Assembly (NCBI GenBank): GCA_029983755.1
Contig: JASBYX010000009.1
Location: forward strand, 1-41,500
Source: Anaerovoracaceae bacterium
Lineage (GTDB): Bacteria > Bacillota > Clostridia > Peptostreptococcales > Anaerovoracaceae
Direction of reading: 5' to 3'
DNA length: 41,500 nt
Part shown: one piece after another, positions 1-7,953 of the stretch
How the letters are laid out: the number at the start of each line of letters is the position of its first letter
Position numbering within the stretch: position 1 is the stretch's first letter
Translations under genes and position numbers: made by a program
The notes under the pieces: model-generated
The model's input: the letters and a program-made list of their open reading frames with translations, nothing else
Told to the model about the DNA's origin: nothing
Databases searched by the model: none

Positions 1-29
1 AATGTGTAGATAGTGTATTGCTTTTGTTT

Positions 30-113
30 AGAATCAACCTTCGGAAACATCCCCAAATATTTGGAGAAATTACTACTATAAGGGGAACAAAAGACGTTCA
101 CCGAATTGATTCT
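30..113 (-). ncRNA. Structured leader or small RNA, leftward
   Basis: Read on the minus strand, positions 113-106 (AGAATCAA) pair with 37-30 (TTGATTCT), and 105-101 (TTCGG) pair with 44-40 (CCGAA), with a 2-nt bulge. This gives a 13-bp closing stem. Inside it 86-82 (TCCCC) can pair with 54-50 (GGGGA), and 53-64 is a perfect 12-nt palindrome. A predicted promoter would start transcription almost exactly at the foot of the stem. No T-run follows, so it does not look like a terminator. It matches no riboswitch motif I could recall. It could be the 5' leader of a gene left of the window or a small RNA; both are inference. Confidence 0.35.
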
Positions 114-119
114 GTGACT

Positions 120-148
120 ATTATAACACATCTCCTTTAAATTGTCAT
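120..148 (-). promoter_or_regulatory. Promoter facing left, out of the window
   Basis: On the minus strand a -35 ATGACA (148-143) lies 17 bp from a consensus -10 TATAAT (125-120). Transcription would start near 113 and run left through the structured RNA. The rest of 149-303 is AT-rich, with no ORF or repeat that I can support. Confidence 0.6.
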
Positions 149-303
149 TTAAATATTGAATAAAATTTAAGTTTTTCCATTATTTTTATGTAAATTATTC
201 GTTTTTGCAGAAAATCAAAGCAGCTTTTCCGGTAAAGAATATTTTCTCTTCACATATTTATTTAAATATTTACAGTAAAATTACGGCAAATATGAGGGAA
301 AAG

Positions 304-331
304 TTGCTTTTCTGTATTTTGTTGATATAAT
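304..331 (+). promoter_or_regulatory. Promoter of the first TetR gene
   Basis: A -35 TTGCTT (304-309) lies 16 bp from -10 TATAAT (326-331). A second TATAAT follows directly at 332-337. The start codon is about 30 bases downstream, so the 5' leader is short. Confidence 0.5.
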
Positions 332-364
332 TATAATATCTAAGCGAAGGGATTGGTAATTGTT

Positions 365-1036
365 ATGAATAGGAAGGGACCATCAAAGCAGGAGATTTCG
401 GATTTGACCTGCAAGGATACCTCCTGTAACATGAATGCCGATCAAACTATCCGACAGTTACAGGCACAAGAGACGAAGCAGCAGATCATTGATAGTTTCA
501 CGGCACTTATGTCAGAGAAGGAATTTGGAGATATAAGTATCAAGGATATTTGTAATGCAGCAGGCGTATCGGTAGGTGCGTTTTATCATCACTTTGAAAA
601 GAAAAACAGTCTTTTATTGGAACTTTATCGAGGCTGCGATGACTATTTTTTGAATGTTGTTTATCCGGATGCTATGGACATGAGTCCTGTGGATGGTGTT
701 TTGGAATATTTGCATCAGCAGTGTATATTCACCCAGAAGATAGGAAAGGAATCCATCAAAAGATTCTATAAGTTTCAGATCGATCAGAAGAATGACTTTT
801 TCGTTTCCATGACTCGAGGCATCAGCGTTGTCCTGACTAAACTTATCAAAAGGTGTCAGGACAAGGGATTCTTAGATGATTCTGTGGAAGCGGAGAGCAT
901 TGCCCATGAGCTTTTGATTCTGTCAAGGGGTATCATATACAACTGGTGTCTGGCAGACGGTGAATATGATATGTGTGATAAGGTTGACGATATGGCTAAG
1001 AAGTACTTAGCTTACTACTATACCGCAAAGCAATAA
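365..1036 (+). CDS. TetR/AcrR family transcriptional regulator
   Basis: A 223-residue TetR-type repressor. The N-terminal helix-turn-helix is clear: an IIDSFTALM helix, then ISIKDICNAAGVSVGAFYHHF, the usual TetR recognition segment ending in xFYxHF. The C-terminal ligand domain is not recognisable by family. It ends in a segment with RGIIYNWCL, which closely resembles RGLMYDWCL in the second TetR of this window (20792), so the two are paralogues. The ATG at 365 is preferred over a TTG at 353, because the AAGGGA ribosome site lies directly against the TTG. No target gene is adjacent: what lies to its left is off the window and what lies to its right is convergent. Autoregulation or control of the leftward unit is plausible but unproven. 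Confidence 0.85.
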   Translation: MNRKGPSKQEISDLTCKDTSCNMNADQTIRQLQAQETKQQIIDSFTALMSEKEFGDISIKDICNAAGVSVGAFYHHFEKKNSLLLELYRGCDDYFLNVVYPDAMDMSPVDGVLEYLHQQCIFTQKIGKESIKRFYKFQIDQKNDFFVSMTRGISVVLTKLIKRCQDKGFLDDSVEAESIAHELLILSRGIIYNWCLADGEYDMCDKVDDMAKKYLAYYYTAKQ

Positions 1037-1075
1037 GAATTTTTGAAGCGGATAAGAACCTCAGAGTTATTACAA

Positions 1076-1118
1076 TAGTCAAGACCCCCAAAAGCGAAGC
1101 TTTTGGGGGTCTTGACTA
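1076..1118. terminator. Perfect 20-bp hairpin between convergent units
   Basis: Positions 1076-1095 and 1099-1118 are exact inverted repeats around a GAA loop; the core is CCCCCAAAAGC/GCTTTTGGGGG. It sits between the TetR gene and tRNA-Gly, which are convergent, so a bidirectional terminator is the natural reading. It lacks a T-tract after the stem, which is unusual for an intrinsic terminator. Confidence 0.55.
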
Positions 1119-1162
1119 ACTAGGCATTGCTACATTTTATGCATCTCTTAATGCACGGAGGT

Positions 1163-1236
1163 TGGAGCGGACGAAGGGAATCGAACCCTCAACCTAGCCT
1201 TGGGAAGGCCATATTTTACCACTAAACTACGTCCGC
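1163..1236 (-). tRNA. tRNA-Gly (anticodon CCC)
   Basis: The minus strand gives a full cloverleaf: acceptor GCGGACG/CGTCCGC, D-arm with AGTGGTAAAAT, anticodon stem TGGCC/GGCTA around loop TTCCCAA (anticodon CCC), T-arm AGGGTTCGATTCCCT, discriminator T and an encoded CCA. It is 74 nt including CCA. It lies 55 nt after the aminotransferase gene in the same direction. A TATAAA box occurs just upstream (about 1255), so it may have its own weak promoter or be cut from a longer transcript. Confidence 0.95.
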
Positions 1237-1291
1237 ATATGGAGCTGTGAACCCTTTATAATTGTCCACAACCCATTAACTGATAGATATT

Positions 1292-2569
1292 TTACACTAA
1301 TTTTTTAATTTTTTCAAGTATAGCCTCAGGAATGCTCTTGCATATCTCTTTGGAGATTGATGCTACGGAAACTCTTATACCCTTAGCCAGAGGTACAAGG
1401 AATATCCCATCTTCCTCAAGGAGTCTGCAGACTTCTTTTGGATTATCATGGGGTATTGACACGAAGAAACCTCCATCGTATGGTACCATTGGAAGTCCGA
1501 TTTCCTTCCCTTTCTTTTCAAAAGCCTTCCCTCTCTCAAGGAGTAGATCCCTGATTTCCTTTCTCTCTAAAACAACCCTTTCTAAAAGCTTTTCATCCCC
1601 ATAGATTTTAGTAACGATTTCCTGTGGAAGCCTTGGGCTATTTGACCATGATCCCCTTGATGAAAACTCCATAGCTTGTCTAAATTCTTCTGCAACATCT
1701 TTGGATTTAGCAAGACATATGCTTCCACCACATCGCATACCATACATCGTCAGAGTCTTAGAAAAACTATATCCTATAATTGGCAATAGGCGTTCATGGC
1801 ATTTTTCGAATACCCTGAGGAATTTGCGATATAAAGCCTCATCTCCGGCAAAGTCTATATAAGCCACATCAACATACAGTGCTATAGCTTTTTTCTCATA
1901 ACCCTCTATTCTGAGAATTTGGGAAAGACCTTCGATAATTTCACCCCATGTGGCCTCAGAAATGGAGTATCCGGTAGGATTGTGAGCCGGAGTGTTTAGA
2001 ATAACAACCAAGGTATTTTGTTTCAGCAAAATTTCTTCCACCCTATCCATCAGGTTAGAAACAGAAAACTCCAATTCTCCACCGGAGCCAGGCACAAAAG
2101 TTTCGAAGGTCGCAATTCTTCTACCTATTTCTCCTGCAATCGTTGCATATGGCGACCAATGCCAATCTGAAGTGAGCACATAGTCTCCCGGTGCGGAATA
2201 ATTTGAAATCCCGTTTCTTATACCCCCGGTTCCTCCTGGAGTAGCAACCGCTTCAGAAAAGAGTCCGTGATCCTCAGGAACAAAATCGCCAAAAGCCGCC
2301 CGTTTCAGCACTTTCTTGAATTTAGGTGTTCCCCCTATCGGTGCATAGGCAGCGTACTCTTCAGGTTTCATATCCCCATAAACCTTCGTCACAGAATCCA
2401 AAACGAGAAGATTCCCATCATCATCAAGGAGGGCACCAATCGTCCCATTGACAACTTCCCCTTGACCCTTTTCCTCGATCATCTTCTTGGCTCTCATATT
2501 AATTCCAAAAATTCCATCTTCCTTTGGGATGTTTCTACCGTTTCCCTGTACAAGAATATACTCTCTCAT
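1292..2569 (-). CDS. Pyridoxal-phosphate aminotransferase, class I/II
   Basis: A 425-residue fold-type I aminotransferase of the aspartate/aromatic superfamily. The PLP lysine is about K271 in GYSFSKTLTMYGMRCG. The NTPAHNPTG motif near 193-200 carries the conserved Asn that contacts the cofactor, and VDVAYIDF near 233 carries the Asp that pairs with the pyridine nitrogen. The N-terminus (GINMRAKKMIEEKG) has the form seen in clostridial aspartate/tyrosine aminotransferases. The amino donor cannot be told from sequence. Its ATG overlaps the TGA of trmB (ATGA), so the two are probably translationally coupled at the end of the ecf-queT-trmB unit. A role in amino-acid catabolism would fit the rest of the window. 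Confidence 0.85.
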   Translation of the reverse strand: MREYILVQGNGRNIPKEDGIFGINMRAKKMIEEKGQGEVVNGTIGALLDDDGNLLVLDSVTKVYGDMKPEEYAAYAPIGGTPKFKKVLKRAAFGDFVPEDHGLFSEAVATPGGTGGIRNGISNYSAPGDYVLTSDWHWSPYATIAGEIGRRIATFETFVPGSGGELEFSVSNLMDRVEEILLKQNTLVVILNTPAHNPTGYSISEATWGEIIEGLSQILRIEGYEKKAIALYVDVAYIDFAGDEALYRKFLRVFEKCHERLLPIIGYSFSKTLTMYGMRCGGSICLAKSKDVAEEFRQAMEFSSRGSWSNSPRLPQEIVTKIYGDEKLLERVVLERKEIRDLLLERGKAFEKKGKEIGLPMVPYDGGFFVSIPHDNPKEVCRLLEEDGIFLVPLAKGIRVSVASISKEICKSIPEAILEKIKKLV

Positions 2570-3237
2570 CTCATCACCACCATATTAATTTTTTCGCCCT
2601 TATTCGAGAACTTTTCCTCATACTCTGTCATCACATTATTTGCAGCATATTCTGAATTGTGCAGGTCCCTCGTCATGGCCAAGATCTCAAGTCCGGCAAT
2701 TTCTATCTCTTCAAGTGCTGATTCAAAAAGCCCGTCATTATCTGTCTTAAACTGAATGAATCTTCCCGGAGCTAAAAGCCTTGAGTAAGATGAAAGCCTA
2801 TCTCGATAAGTGAGACGTCTTTTTGCGTGTCTTTTCTTCGGCCATGGATCGCTGAAGTTCAGGAAAATTCCGTCTACTTCCCCAGTACCCCACATCTCCT
2901 CAGGCCTGTCCACATATCCAACGTAAAATTTAATGTTATCAAGCCCCTCTCCTTGAGCAAGCCTTATGGCCTTATGTGCAACGCTTGGTTGACCCTCTAC
3001 GGCAACAAAACAGTCATCAGGCAGGCGCTTTCCCATGGATGTGATAAATCGGCCTTTCCCGCACCCTATTTCCACATAGAGTTTCGGATGCTCCACCCGG
3101 GAACTTTCATTTTGAGGTTTCATTTCAGAAAAAAAGTCCTCTATCCAGTGCCCCGGCCTGACATCCTCTTTCGGGATCATAAGATGCCTGTATACCTTGA
3201 GTTTTTCTTCTAAATTCTTTGTCTTTCTCTGTCTCAT
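2566..3237 (-). CDS. trmB: tRNA (guanine-46-N7)-methyltransferase
   Basis: Makes m7G46 in the variable loop of tRNAs using S-adenosylmethionine. The SAM-binding loop is VEIGCGKGRFI, followed by AVEGQPSVAHKAI. The TrmB signature FLNFSDPWPKKRHAKRRLT is intact, and FKTDNDGLFESAL and the tail TEYEEKF match the family end. The ATG at 3237 (MRQRKTKNL) gives 223 residues, matches the usual TrmB start and avoids overlap with queT. A TTG 20 codons upstream, inside queT, is an alternative. It lies between a queuosine-precursor transporter gene and an aminotransferase gene, so two adjacent genes concern tRNA modification. Confidence 0.93.
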   Translation of the reverse strand: MRQRKTKNLEEKLKVYRHLMIPKEDVRPGHWIEDFFSEMKPQNESSRVEHPKLYVEIGCGKGRFITSMGKRLPDDCFVAVEGQPSVAHKAIRLAQGEGLDNIKFYVGYVDRPEEMWGTGEVDGIFLNFSDPWPKKRHAKRRLTYRDRLSSYSRLLAPGRFIQFKTDNDGLFESALEEIEIAGLEILAMTRDLHNSEYAANNVMTEYEEKFSNKGEKINMVVMR

Positions 3238-3268
3238 AAATCCCTTAAAACTCTCTGTCCACTTAGAA

Positions 3269-3748
3269 TCACTCAAAAATGTTCTTATGCTTATCAAGAA
3301 TTTTCTTAAGAGGTAGACCTAAGCCGTAGCAAGCTACCGCCTGGCCCCCTGCCACCCACAGCATACAAAGTGCCAACGGAGCATCTACCCCGTAGTAATA
3401 TTTTAGCATTAGTCCAACCACAACGCCATTCACCAAAACCGGTGGCAGCGGGGCCAAAAGTATTTTGTTGCGAAGTTTATATGTCCCGTAGGCGGAGAGC
3501 AAGCTGGCAAGGCTTCCAAATACAACATCTACCACTCCTACCGGGCTCAATAGATTTGCCAGGAGGCATCCTATGAATAGACCCGGTATTGCCAAAGGTG
3601 TGAAAACGGGAAGTATGGTCATAGCCTCAGAGAATCGAAGCTGCATCATCCCATAACTTAGAGGGGCAATTGCGATTGTGAGTACTGCGTAAATTGCTGC
3701 GATTGCTGCCGCAATTGCTATTTTTTTTGTAGTTATATTAAATTTCAT
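3269..3748 (-). CDS. queT: QueT-family ECF transporter S component (queuosine precursor)
   Basis: A 159-residue, very hydrophobic protein with about five membrane segments. It matches the QueT family through its start (ATKKIAIAAAIAAIYAVLTI-like) and the conserved segment YGMMQLRFSEAMTILPVFTP. QueT binds a queuosine precursor such as preQ1 and works with the ECF module. The ECF module lies directly upstream in the same direction (ecfT ends 98 nt away), which supports the call. I looked for a preQ1 riboswitch in 3749-3846 and saw none; the spacer is AT-rich without the C-rich pseudoknot motif. The substrate is inferred from the family only. Confidence 0.85.
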   Translation of the reverse strand: MKFNITTKKIAIAAAIAAIYAVLTIAIAPLSYGMMQLRFSEAMTILPVFTPLAIPGLFIGCLLANLLSPVGVVDVVFGSLASLLSAYGTYKLRNKILLAPLPPVLVNGVVVGLMLKYYYGVDAPLALCMLWVAGGQAVACYGLGLPLKKILDKHKNIFE

Positions 3749-3846
3749 AAATAAACGCTTTCTTTTGTCTTATATTTTTGTGTTGTTATGTTTATATTTT
3801 CTTTATATCTTAGTATAGATACCTATGGCAAAGTTGCTTCTCTGAA

Positions 3847-4647
3847 TTATCTCAAATATCTCAAGGCTATAACCGCTCCTAGAAAAGCAAGTTCAGTGAA
3901 AAATGCAATATAGTCTTTGCCCTCATATCGCATTTCGTGAAGTCTTGTTCGCCCTTCGCCACCTCTATAGCACCTGGCTTCCATTGCCATTGCCAGATCC
4001 TGAGCAATCTGAAAGGCGCTGACAAATAAAGGTACCAGTATCGGTATGAGAGCCTTACCCCTCTGGAGAATATTGCCACTTTCAAAATCTGCACCCCGAG
4101 CCTGCTGAGCCTTCATAATTTTGTCCGTTTCTTCGATGAGAGTCGGAATAAATCTAAGGGCGATGGACATCATCATTGCAACCTCGTGAGTAGGTACCCC
4201 TATCCTTTTCGTGGGATGAAGAAGTTTTTCTATCCCGTCGGTGAGTTTAATCGGAGTTGTGGTAAATGTGAGCAAGGAAGATCCTATTATTAGCATTGTC
4301 AGCCTTATCCCCATAAATAGAGCCATGTATATACCCTGCTTGGTCAGCTTCAAAAAACCCAACTTGAAAATTATGTCTCCCGGATACATGAACATATTCA
4401 ACAAAAACGTGAATATGAGGATGAAAAAAATCGGTTTCATCCCTCTCAAAATGTATCTGATGGGAACTTTCGAGAGAACTAGAAACATCACCAGAGGCAC
4501 AGCTGAAATCGCAAATCCCAAGAAGCTCTTAACAATAAAAAGTTGTATTATAAAAATCAGCGTAAGGATGATTTTCATTCTTGGATCCAACTCGTGAATC
4601 ACTGACTTCGACGGGTAGTATTGCCCAAGGGTAATATCTCTAATCAT
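3847..4647 (-). CDS. ecfT: ECF transporter transmembrane protein EcfT
   Basis: The membrane scaffold of an energy-coupling factor importer, linking S components to the two ATPases. It has 266 residues, starts MIRDITLGQYYPSKSVIHELDPRMKI (typical of EcfT), and has several hydrophobic segments in the first half. The coupling-helix motifs are recognisable in AQQARGADFESG and AMEARCYRGGEGRT, the two Ala-Arg-Gly-type motifs that contact the ATPases. The ATG at 4647 is chosen over the GTG at 4656 because the GGGGGTGAG ribosome site sits at the right distance from the ATG. It overlaps the end of ecfA2 by 8 nt. Confidence 0.93.
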   Translation of the reverse strand: MIRDITLGQYYPSKSVIHELDPRMKIILTLIFIIQLFIVKSFLGFAISAVPLVMFLVLSKVPIRYILRGMKPIFFILIFTFLLNMFMYPGDIIFKLGFLKLTKQGIYMALFMGIRLTMLIIGSSLLTFTTTPIKLTDGIEKLLHPTKRIGVPTHEVAMMMSIALRFIPTLIEETDKIMKAQQARGADFESGNILQRGKALIPILVPLFVSAFQIAQDLAMAMEARCYRGGEGRTRLHEMRYEGKDYIAFFTELAFLGAVIALRYLR

Positions 4648-5506
4648 CCTTCTCACCCCCTGTCAAGTATCCATAAATCGCCTCTTCAACCTCATCTATA
4701 TGCACCGCATCCGAAGAGATTTTAACACCCTTGTCTTCTAGCTTATCGAACAAAACAGCTGCAGGTGTGGTACTGAGTCCCGCTTTTCTTAGCATTTCTC
4801 TTCGTTTAAAGATTTCGTCAGCCTCTCCGAATGCCAGCACGGATCCTCCATCCATGACCAAAACCTTGTCAGACATCGCAGCAATATCCCTCATGTTATG
4901 GGAAACAAAGATTATAATTCCTGTAGATTCCTTGTGAATTTTCCTGATCATGTTCAAAACTTCTTTGTGGGCAAAGGGATCAAGTCCCGATGTAGGTTCA
5001 TCCAATATCAATACATCAGGTTTCATTGCTATTACCCCTGCAATGGCAACTCGTCTCTTCTGTCCCCCGGAGAGTTCAAATGGAGATCTCTCCGCAAGTT
5101 CCTCATAGGACAGTCCCACCATTTCCAGAGACTCTCTTACGGTCTTCTCGATTTCGTCATCCTTCATACCGAGGTTCTTGGGACCAAAGGCTACATCCTT
5201 TGCTACAGTTTCTTCGAACAGTTGGTATTCAGGATACTGGAAGACTAGACCAACCTTCTTCCTGATTTCAGTAAGCTTAATGCCTTGAGCTGTTATATCT
5301 GTCCCACTTACGACAATTCTTCCACTGCCTGGTTTGAGAAGTCCGTTCAGGTGCTGAAGCATAGTGGATTTTCCGGAACCTGTATGCCCGATCACCCCGA
5401 GAATTTCCCCATCTTCCACAGTGAAGCTGACATCCCTAAGAGCGACCTTTTCGTCCGGATTTCCCTTATTATATGTGTGAAATATGTTTTCTACTTGTAT
5501 TGACAT
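4640..5506 (-). CDS. ecfA2: ECF transporter ATPase EcfA2
   Basis: One of the two cytoplasmic ATPases of the ECF module. Walker A is GHTGSGKST (near 41-49), the Q-loop is GLVFQYPEYQLFEE, the signature is LSGGQKRRVAIAG, Walker B is VLILDEPTSGLDP and the switch His is in FVSHNMRD. The FQYPEYQLF segment is typical of EcfA2 rather than EcfA1. It has 288 residues, the normal length. Its ATG overlaps the end of ecfA1 by 16 nt, so the two subunits are coupled. Confidence 0.93.
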   Translation of the reverse strand: MSIQVENIFHTYNKGNPDEKVALRDVSFTVEDGEILGVIGHTGSGKSTMLQHLNGLLKPGSGRIVVSGTDITAQGIKLTEIRKKVGLVFQYPEYQLFEETVAKDVAFGPKNLGMKDDEIEKTVRESLEMVGLSYEELAERSPFELSGGQKRRVAIAGVIAMKPDVLILDEPTSGLDPFAHKEVLNMIRKIHKESTGIIIFVSHNMRDIAAMSDKVLVMDGGSVLAFGEADEIFKRREMLRKAGLSTTPAAVLFDKLEDKGVKISSDAVHIDEVEEAIYGYLTGGEKDD

Positions 5507-6348
5507 ATAAAATCTACTAATTCCTCTTCTGTGGTTACAAAATCAGGCACCGGTATGCCCCTCTTTCTCAGCCTCTTTGCCATATCTACTGCCATGGGAA
5601 TTTCCATGTTGGCATCCTTTAAGACCTCTTCTTCTTTAAAGACTATGGAAGGTCGCCCATCTAGGAGAATCTTTCCATCGTCCATTATGATTACTCGATC
5701 CGCCTCTGCAGCCTCCTCCATAAAGTGGGTTATGAGAATAATCGTTATTCCTTCTTTGCTCAATTCCTTGATTATCTCCATAACGTCTGCTCGACCCTGT
5801 GGATCCAGCATGGCCGTAGGCTCATCGAAAATTATGCAGTCAGGCTTCATCGCCAAAACACCTGCAATAGCTATTCTCTGTTTCTGTCCTCCTGAGAGCT
5901 GATGGGGAGCACCTAGCAAGTATTCCGTCATACCTACCGCTTCAATTGACTCATCGACTCTTCTGCGAATTTCCTCTCTGGGAACTCCAAGGTTCTCAGG
6001 ACCGAAAGCTATGTCGTCTTCTACTATGCTTGAAACTAATTGATTATCAGGATTCTGAAAAACCATTCCTGCTGTCTGTCTAACTTTCCAAACAAGTTCA
6101 TCATCCCTTGTGTCCATCCCCGCTATGAGAATTCGTCCATCAGTAGGTAAAAGTAGTCCATTGAGATTCTTTGCCAGTGTGGATTTCCCTGATCCGTTCT
6201 TGCCGATAATCGCAAGAAAAGTTCCTTTTTCTACAACAAAAGAAACATCATCTATGGCTTTCTCTACCTCCCTGTGATGTTCTCCCTCATGGTTCTCTTC
6301 CCTTATATATTCAAAAACTAAATTTTCTATTTCTACGATGTTAGTCAT
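5491..6348 (-). CDS. ecfA1: ECF transporter ATPase EcfA1
   Basis: The first gene of the ecf block. Walker A is GKNGSGKST, the Q-loop is GMVFQNPDNQLVSSIVEDD (the FQNPDNQ form is usual for EcfA1), the signature is LSGGQKQRIAIAG, Walker B is CIIFDEPTAMLDP and the switch His is in LITHFMEE. It has 285 residues. A His/Glu-rich insert (REENHEGEHHREVE) between the first strand and the next is longer than usual. The presence of ecfA1-ecfA2-ecfT without a dedicated S component next to them, apart from queT, suggests a group II module that serves several S components encoded elsewhere. Confidence 0.93.
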   Translation of the reverse strand: MTNIVEIENLVFEYIREENHEGEHHREVEKAIDDVSFVVEKGTFLAIIGKNGSGKSTLAKNLNGLLLPTDGRILIAGMDTRDDELVWKVRQTAGMVFQNPDNQLVSSIVEDDIAFGPENLGVPREEIRRRVDESIEAVGMTEYLLGAPHQLSGGQKQRIAIAGVLAMKPDCIIFDEPTAMLDPQGRADVMEIIKELSKEGITIILITHFMEEAAEADRVIIMDDGKILLDGRPSIVFKEEEVLKDANMEIPMAVDMAKRLRKRGIPVPDFVTTEEELVDFICQYK

Positions 6349-6412
6349 ATTTACATTATATCCGCACAGACCTGATTTTTCAATAAAAACTGAAGCTTGG
6401 CCCGATACATAC

Positions 6413-6446
6413 AGAAAAATCCGCCCTAACCTAAGTGTTAAGGCGG
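6413..6446 (-). terminator. Terminator of the rnf operon
   Basis: On the minus strand CCGCCTTAAC (6446 inward) pairs with GTTAGGGCGG down to 6421, a 10-bp stem with one G-T pair. It is followed by ATTTTT. It lies about 70 nt after the rnfB stop and before ecfA1, separating the two units. Confidence 0.85.
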
Positions 6447-6514
6447 AATGATAATCAAACTTTCCTTCACTATTTAGATAATTCCTTGTGAATCCAAGTT
6501 TTCAAGTTTCTTAG

Positions 6515-7360
6515 CTATGCCGCAGTGGTTTCCTTTGCAGCATCTTTCTTAACCGGTGCCTTCTTAACAGGTGGCTTCCTCATATTTACGATGGCGTAAG
6601 TTGGGCAAACCTTTGCACAAGCACCACAGTTCTTACACTTTTCAGGATCGATGAAGGCAAGATTATCTTCAACGTGAACGGCATCGAATTTACATGCCTT
6701 TTCGCACATCTTACAGCCGATACAGCCGTTGGAGCAAACCTTTCTGACTTCTGCTCCTGCAGCGATGGATCTGCACTGTACTATAACCTTGTTCTTCTCA
6801 GTTGAAATTCTGATTACAGAATTTGGACAAGCCTTAGCACACATGCCGCATGCAACACAGGCGTCCCTGTCCACCTGAGCAACACCATCTATAACTTTGA
6901 TGGCATCAAATTCACAGACCCTTTCGCAGTCCCCAAGACCTATGCATCCGTAAGGACATGCAGACACTCCGCCGAAAAACTGTTTTGCTGCAGAACAAGT
7001 CTGAATTCCTGCATATTCCATGATTTTCTTAGTTGCGTGATTAGTTCCATAGCACTGAACTACCGCTACGTCTCTCTCAGCTCCACCTGCTTCAACTCCA
7101 AGGATTTCAGCAAGCTTTGCAGCTACATCGGGACCTCCAACTGGACACTTTGTGCAGCTTACAGTGTGGTCATCAGCCATAGCGTTGGCATAATCATCAC
7201 ATCCTGCATACCCACAAGCTCCGCAGTTCGCTCCCGGAAGCTCAGCTCTGAGAGTTGCAAAAGTCTCATCAACAGGAACAAAGAAAACCTTAGAGGCTAT
7301 CGTAAGCATTCCCGCAGCTACAAGACCAATGGCAACGACAATTAATATTGGTGTTAACAT
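6515..7360 (-). CDS. rnfB: Rnf complex iron-sulfur subunit RnfB
   Basis: Entry subunit that takes electrons from reduced ferredoxin. An N-terminal membrane helix (LTPILIVVAIGLVAAGMLTI) is followed by the 4Fe-4S domain motif ELPGANCGACGYAGCDDYANAM. Then come several ferredoxin-type clusters: CPYGCIGLGDCERVC, CVACGMCAKACP, CIGCKMCEKAC and CKNCGACAKVCP. This cluster-rich form is typical of clostridial RnfB. The tail ends in a short Lys/Pro/Ala stretch (KKAPVKKDAAKE). The ATG at 7360 is preferred over an in-frame start at 7390, because TAAGGAGGA lies 8 nt upstream of it and the longer form would overlap rnfA. It is the last gene of the operon. Confidence 0.95.
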   Translation of the reverse strand: MLTPILIVVAIGLVAAGMLTIASKVFFVPVDETFATLRAELPGANCGACGYAGCDDYANAMADDHTVSCTKCPVGGPDVAAKLAEILGVEAGGAERDVAVVQCYGTNHATKKIMEYAGIQTCSAAKQFFGGVSACPYGCIGLGDCERVCEFDAIKVIDGVAQVDRDACVACGMCAKACPNSVIRISTEKNKVIVQCRSIAAGAEVRKVCSNGCIGCKMCEKACKFDAVHVEDNLAFIDPEKCKNCGACAKVCPTYAIVNMRKPPVKKAPVKKDAAKETTAA

Positions 7361-7373
7361 TACCCGGTCCTCC

Positions 7374-7952
7374 TTACTGGAACAATCCACTGAATCCCAT
7401 GAATCCCATGGACAGCATTGCAGCTGTAATCAGTGTGATCGGAACACCCTTGAACGCTTCAGGGACACCGGTTGCTGTCTCAAGTTTCTGTCTAACACCT
7501 GCAAATAGAACCATTGCAAGTAGGAAACCTAGACCGGCACCTGCTGCGTTGAAGAGAGAATTGATGTAGTTGTAGCCGGCATCGATGTTGGAAATACAAA
7601 CACCGAGTACCGCACAGTTTGTAGTGATAAGTGGCAGGTATACACCGAGAGCCTTATGAAGTGATGGTATGAATTTCTTAAGCATCATTTCAACAAGCTG
7701 TACCAGAGCAGCGATTATCAGAATGAATACAACTGTCTGGAGATACCCTATTTCGAACTGCTTCAAAACCTGCATAATAGGCCATGTAGCCGCCGTTGCA
7801 AGAACCATTACGAAGATTACTGCGATTCCCATACCTGTTGCGGAGTCAAGTTTCTTTGATACTCCAAGGAATGGACATATTCCAAGGAACTGAGCTAATA
7901 CGTAGTTATTAACCAGAACCATACTCATTACTATGGTGATTTTCTCTGCCAT
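7374..7952 (-). CDS. rnfA: Rnf complex membrane subunit RnfA
   Basis: A 192-residue integral membrane protein with six hydrophobic segments. The start EKITIVMSMVLVNNYVLAQFLGICPFLGVSKKLDSA is the RnfA signature, including the Cys in FLGICPF that helps bind the membrane-embedded iron-sulfur centre between RnfA and RnfE. It pairs structurally with RnfE in an inverted pseudo-twofold. It is separated from rnfE by 1 nt and ends 13 nt before rnfB. Confidence 0.96.
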   Translation of the reverse strand: MAEKITIVMSMVLVNNYVLAQFLGICPFLGVSKKLDSATGMGIAVIFVMVLATAATWPIMQVLKQFEIGYLQTVVFILIIAALVQLVEMMLKKFIPSLHKALGVYLPLITTNCAVLGVCISNIDAGYNYINSLFNAAGAGLGFLLAMVLFAGVRQKLETATGVPEAFKGVPITLITAAMLSMGFMGFSGLFQ

Positions 7953-7953
7953 T

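Noticed and set aside
19..34. The 16-mer TGCTTTTGTTTAGAAT, found again at 16583-16598.
   Set aside because: One AT-rich 16-bp match in 41.5 kb is close to chance, and the flanks of the two copies differ.
3749..3846. Possible preQ1 riboswitch upstream of queT.
   Set aside because: The spacer is AT-rich with no C-rich hairpin and no A-rich tail that pairs with a loop; neither preQ1 class fits.
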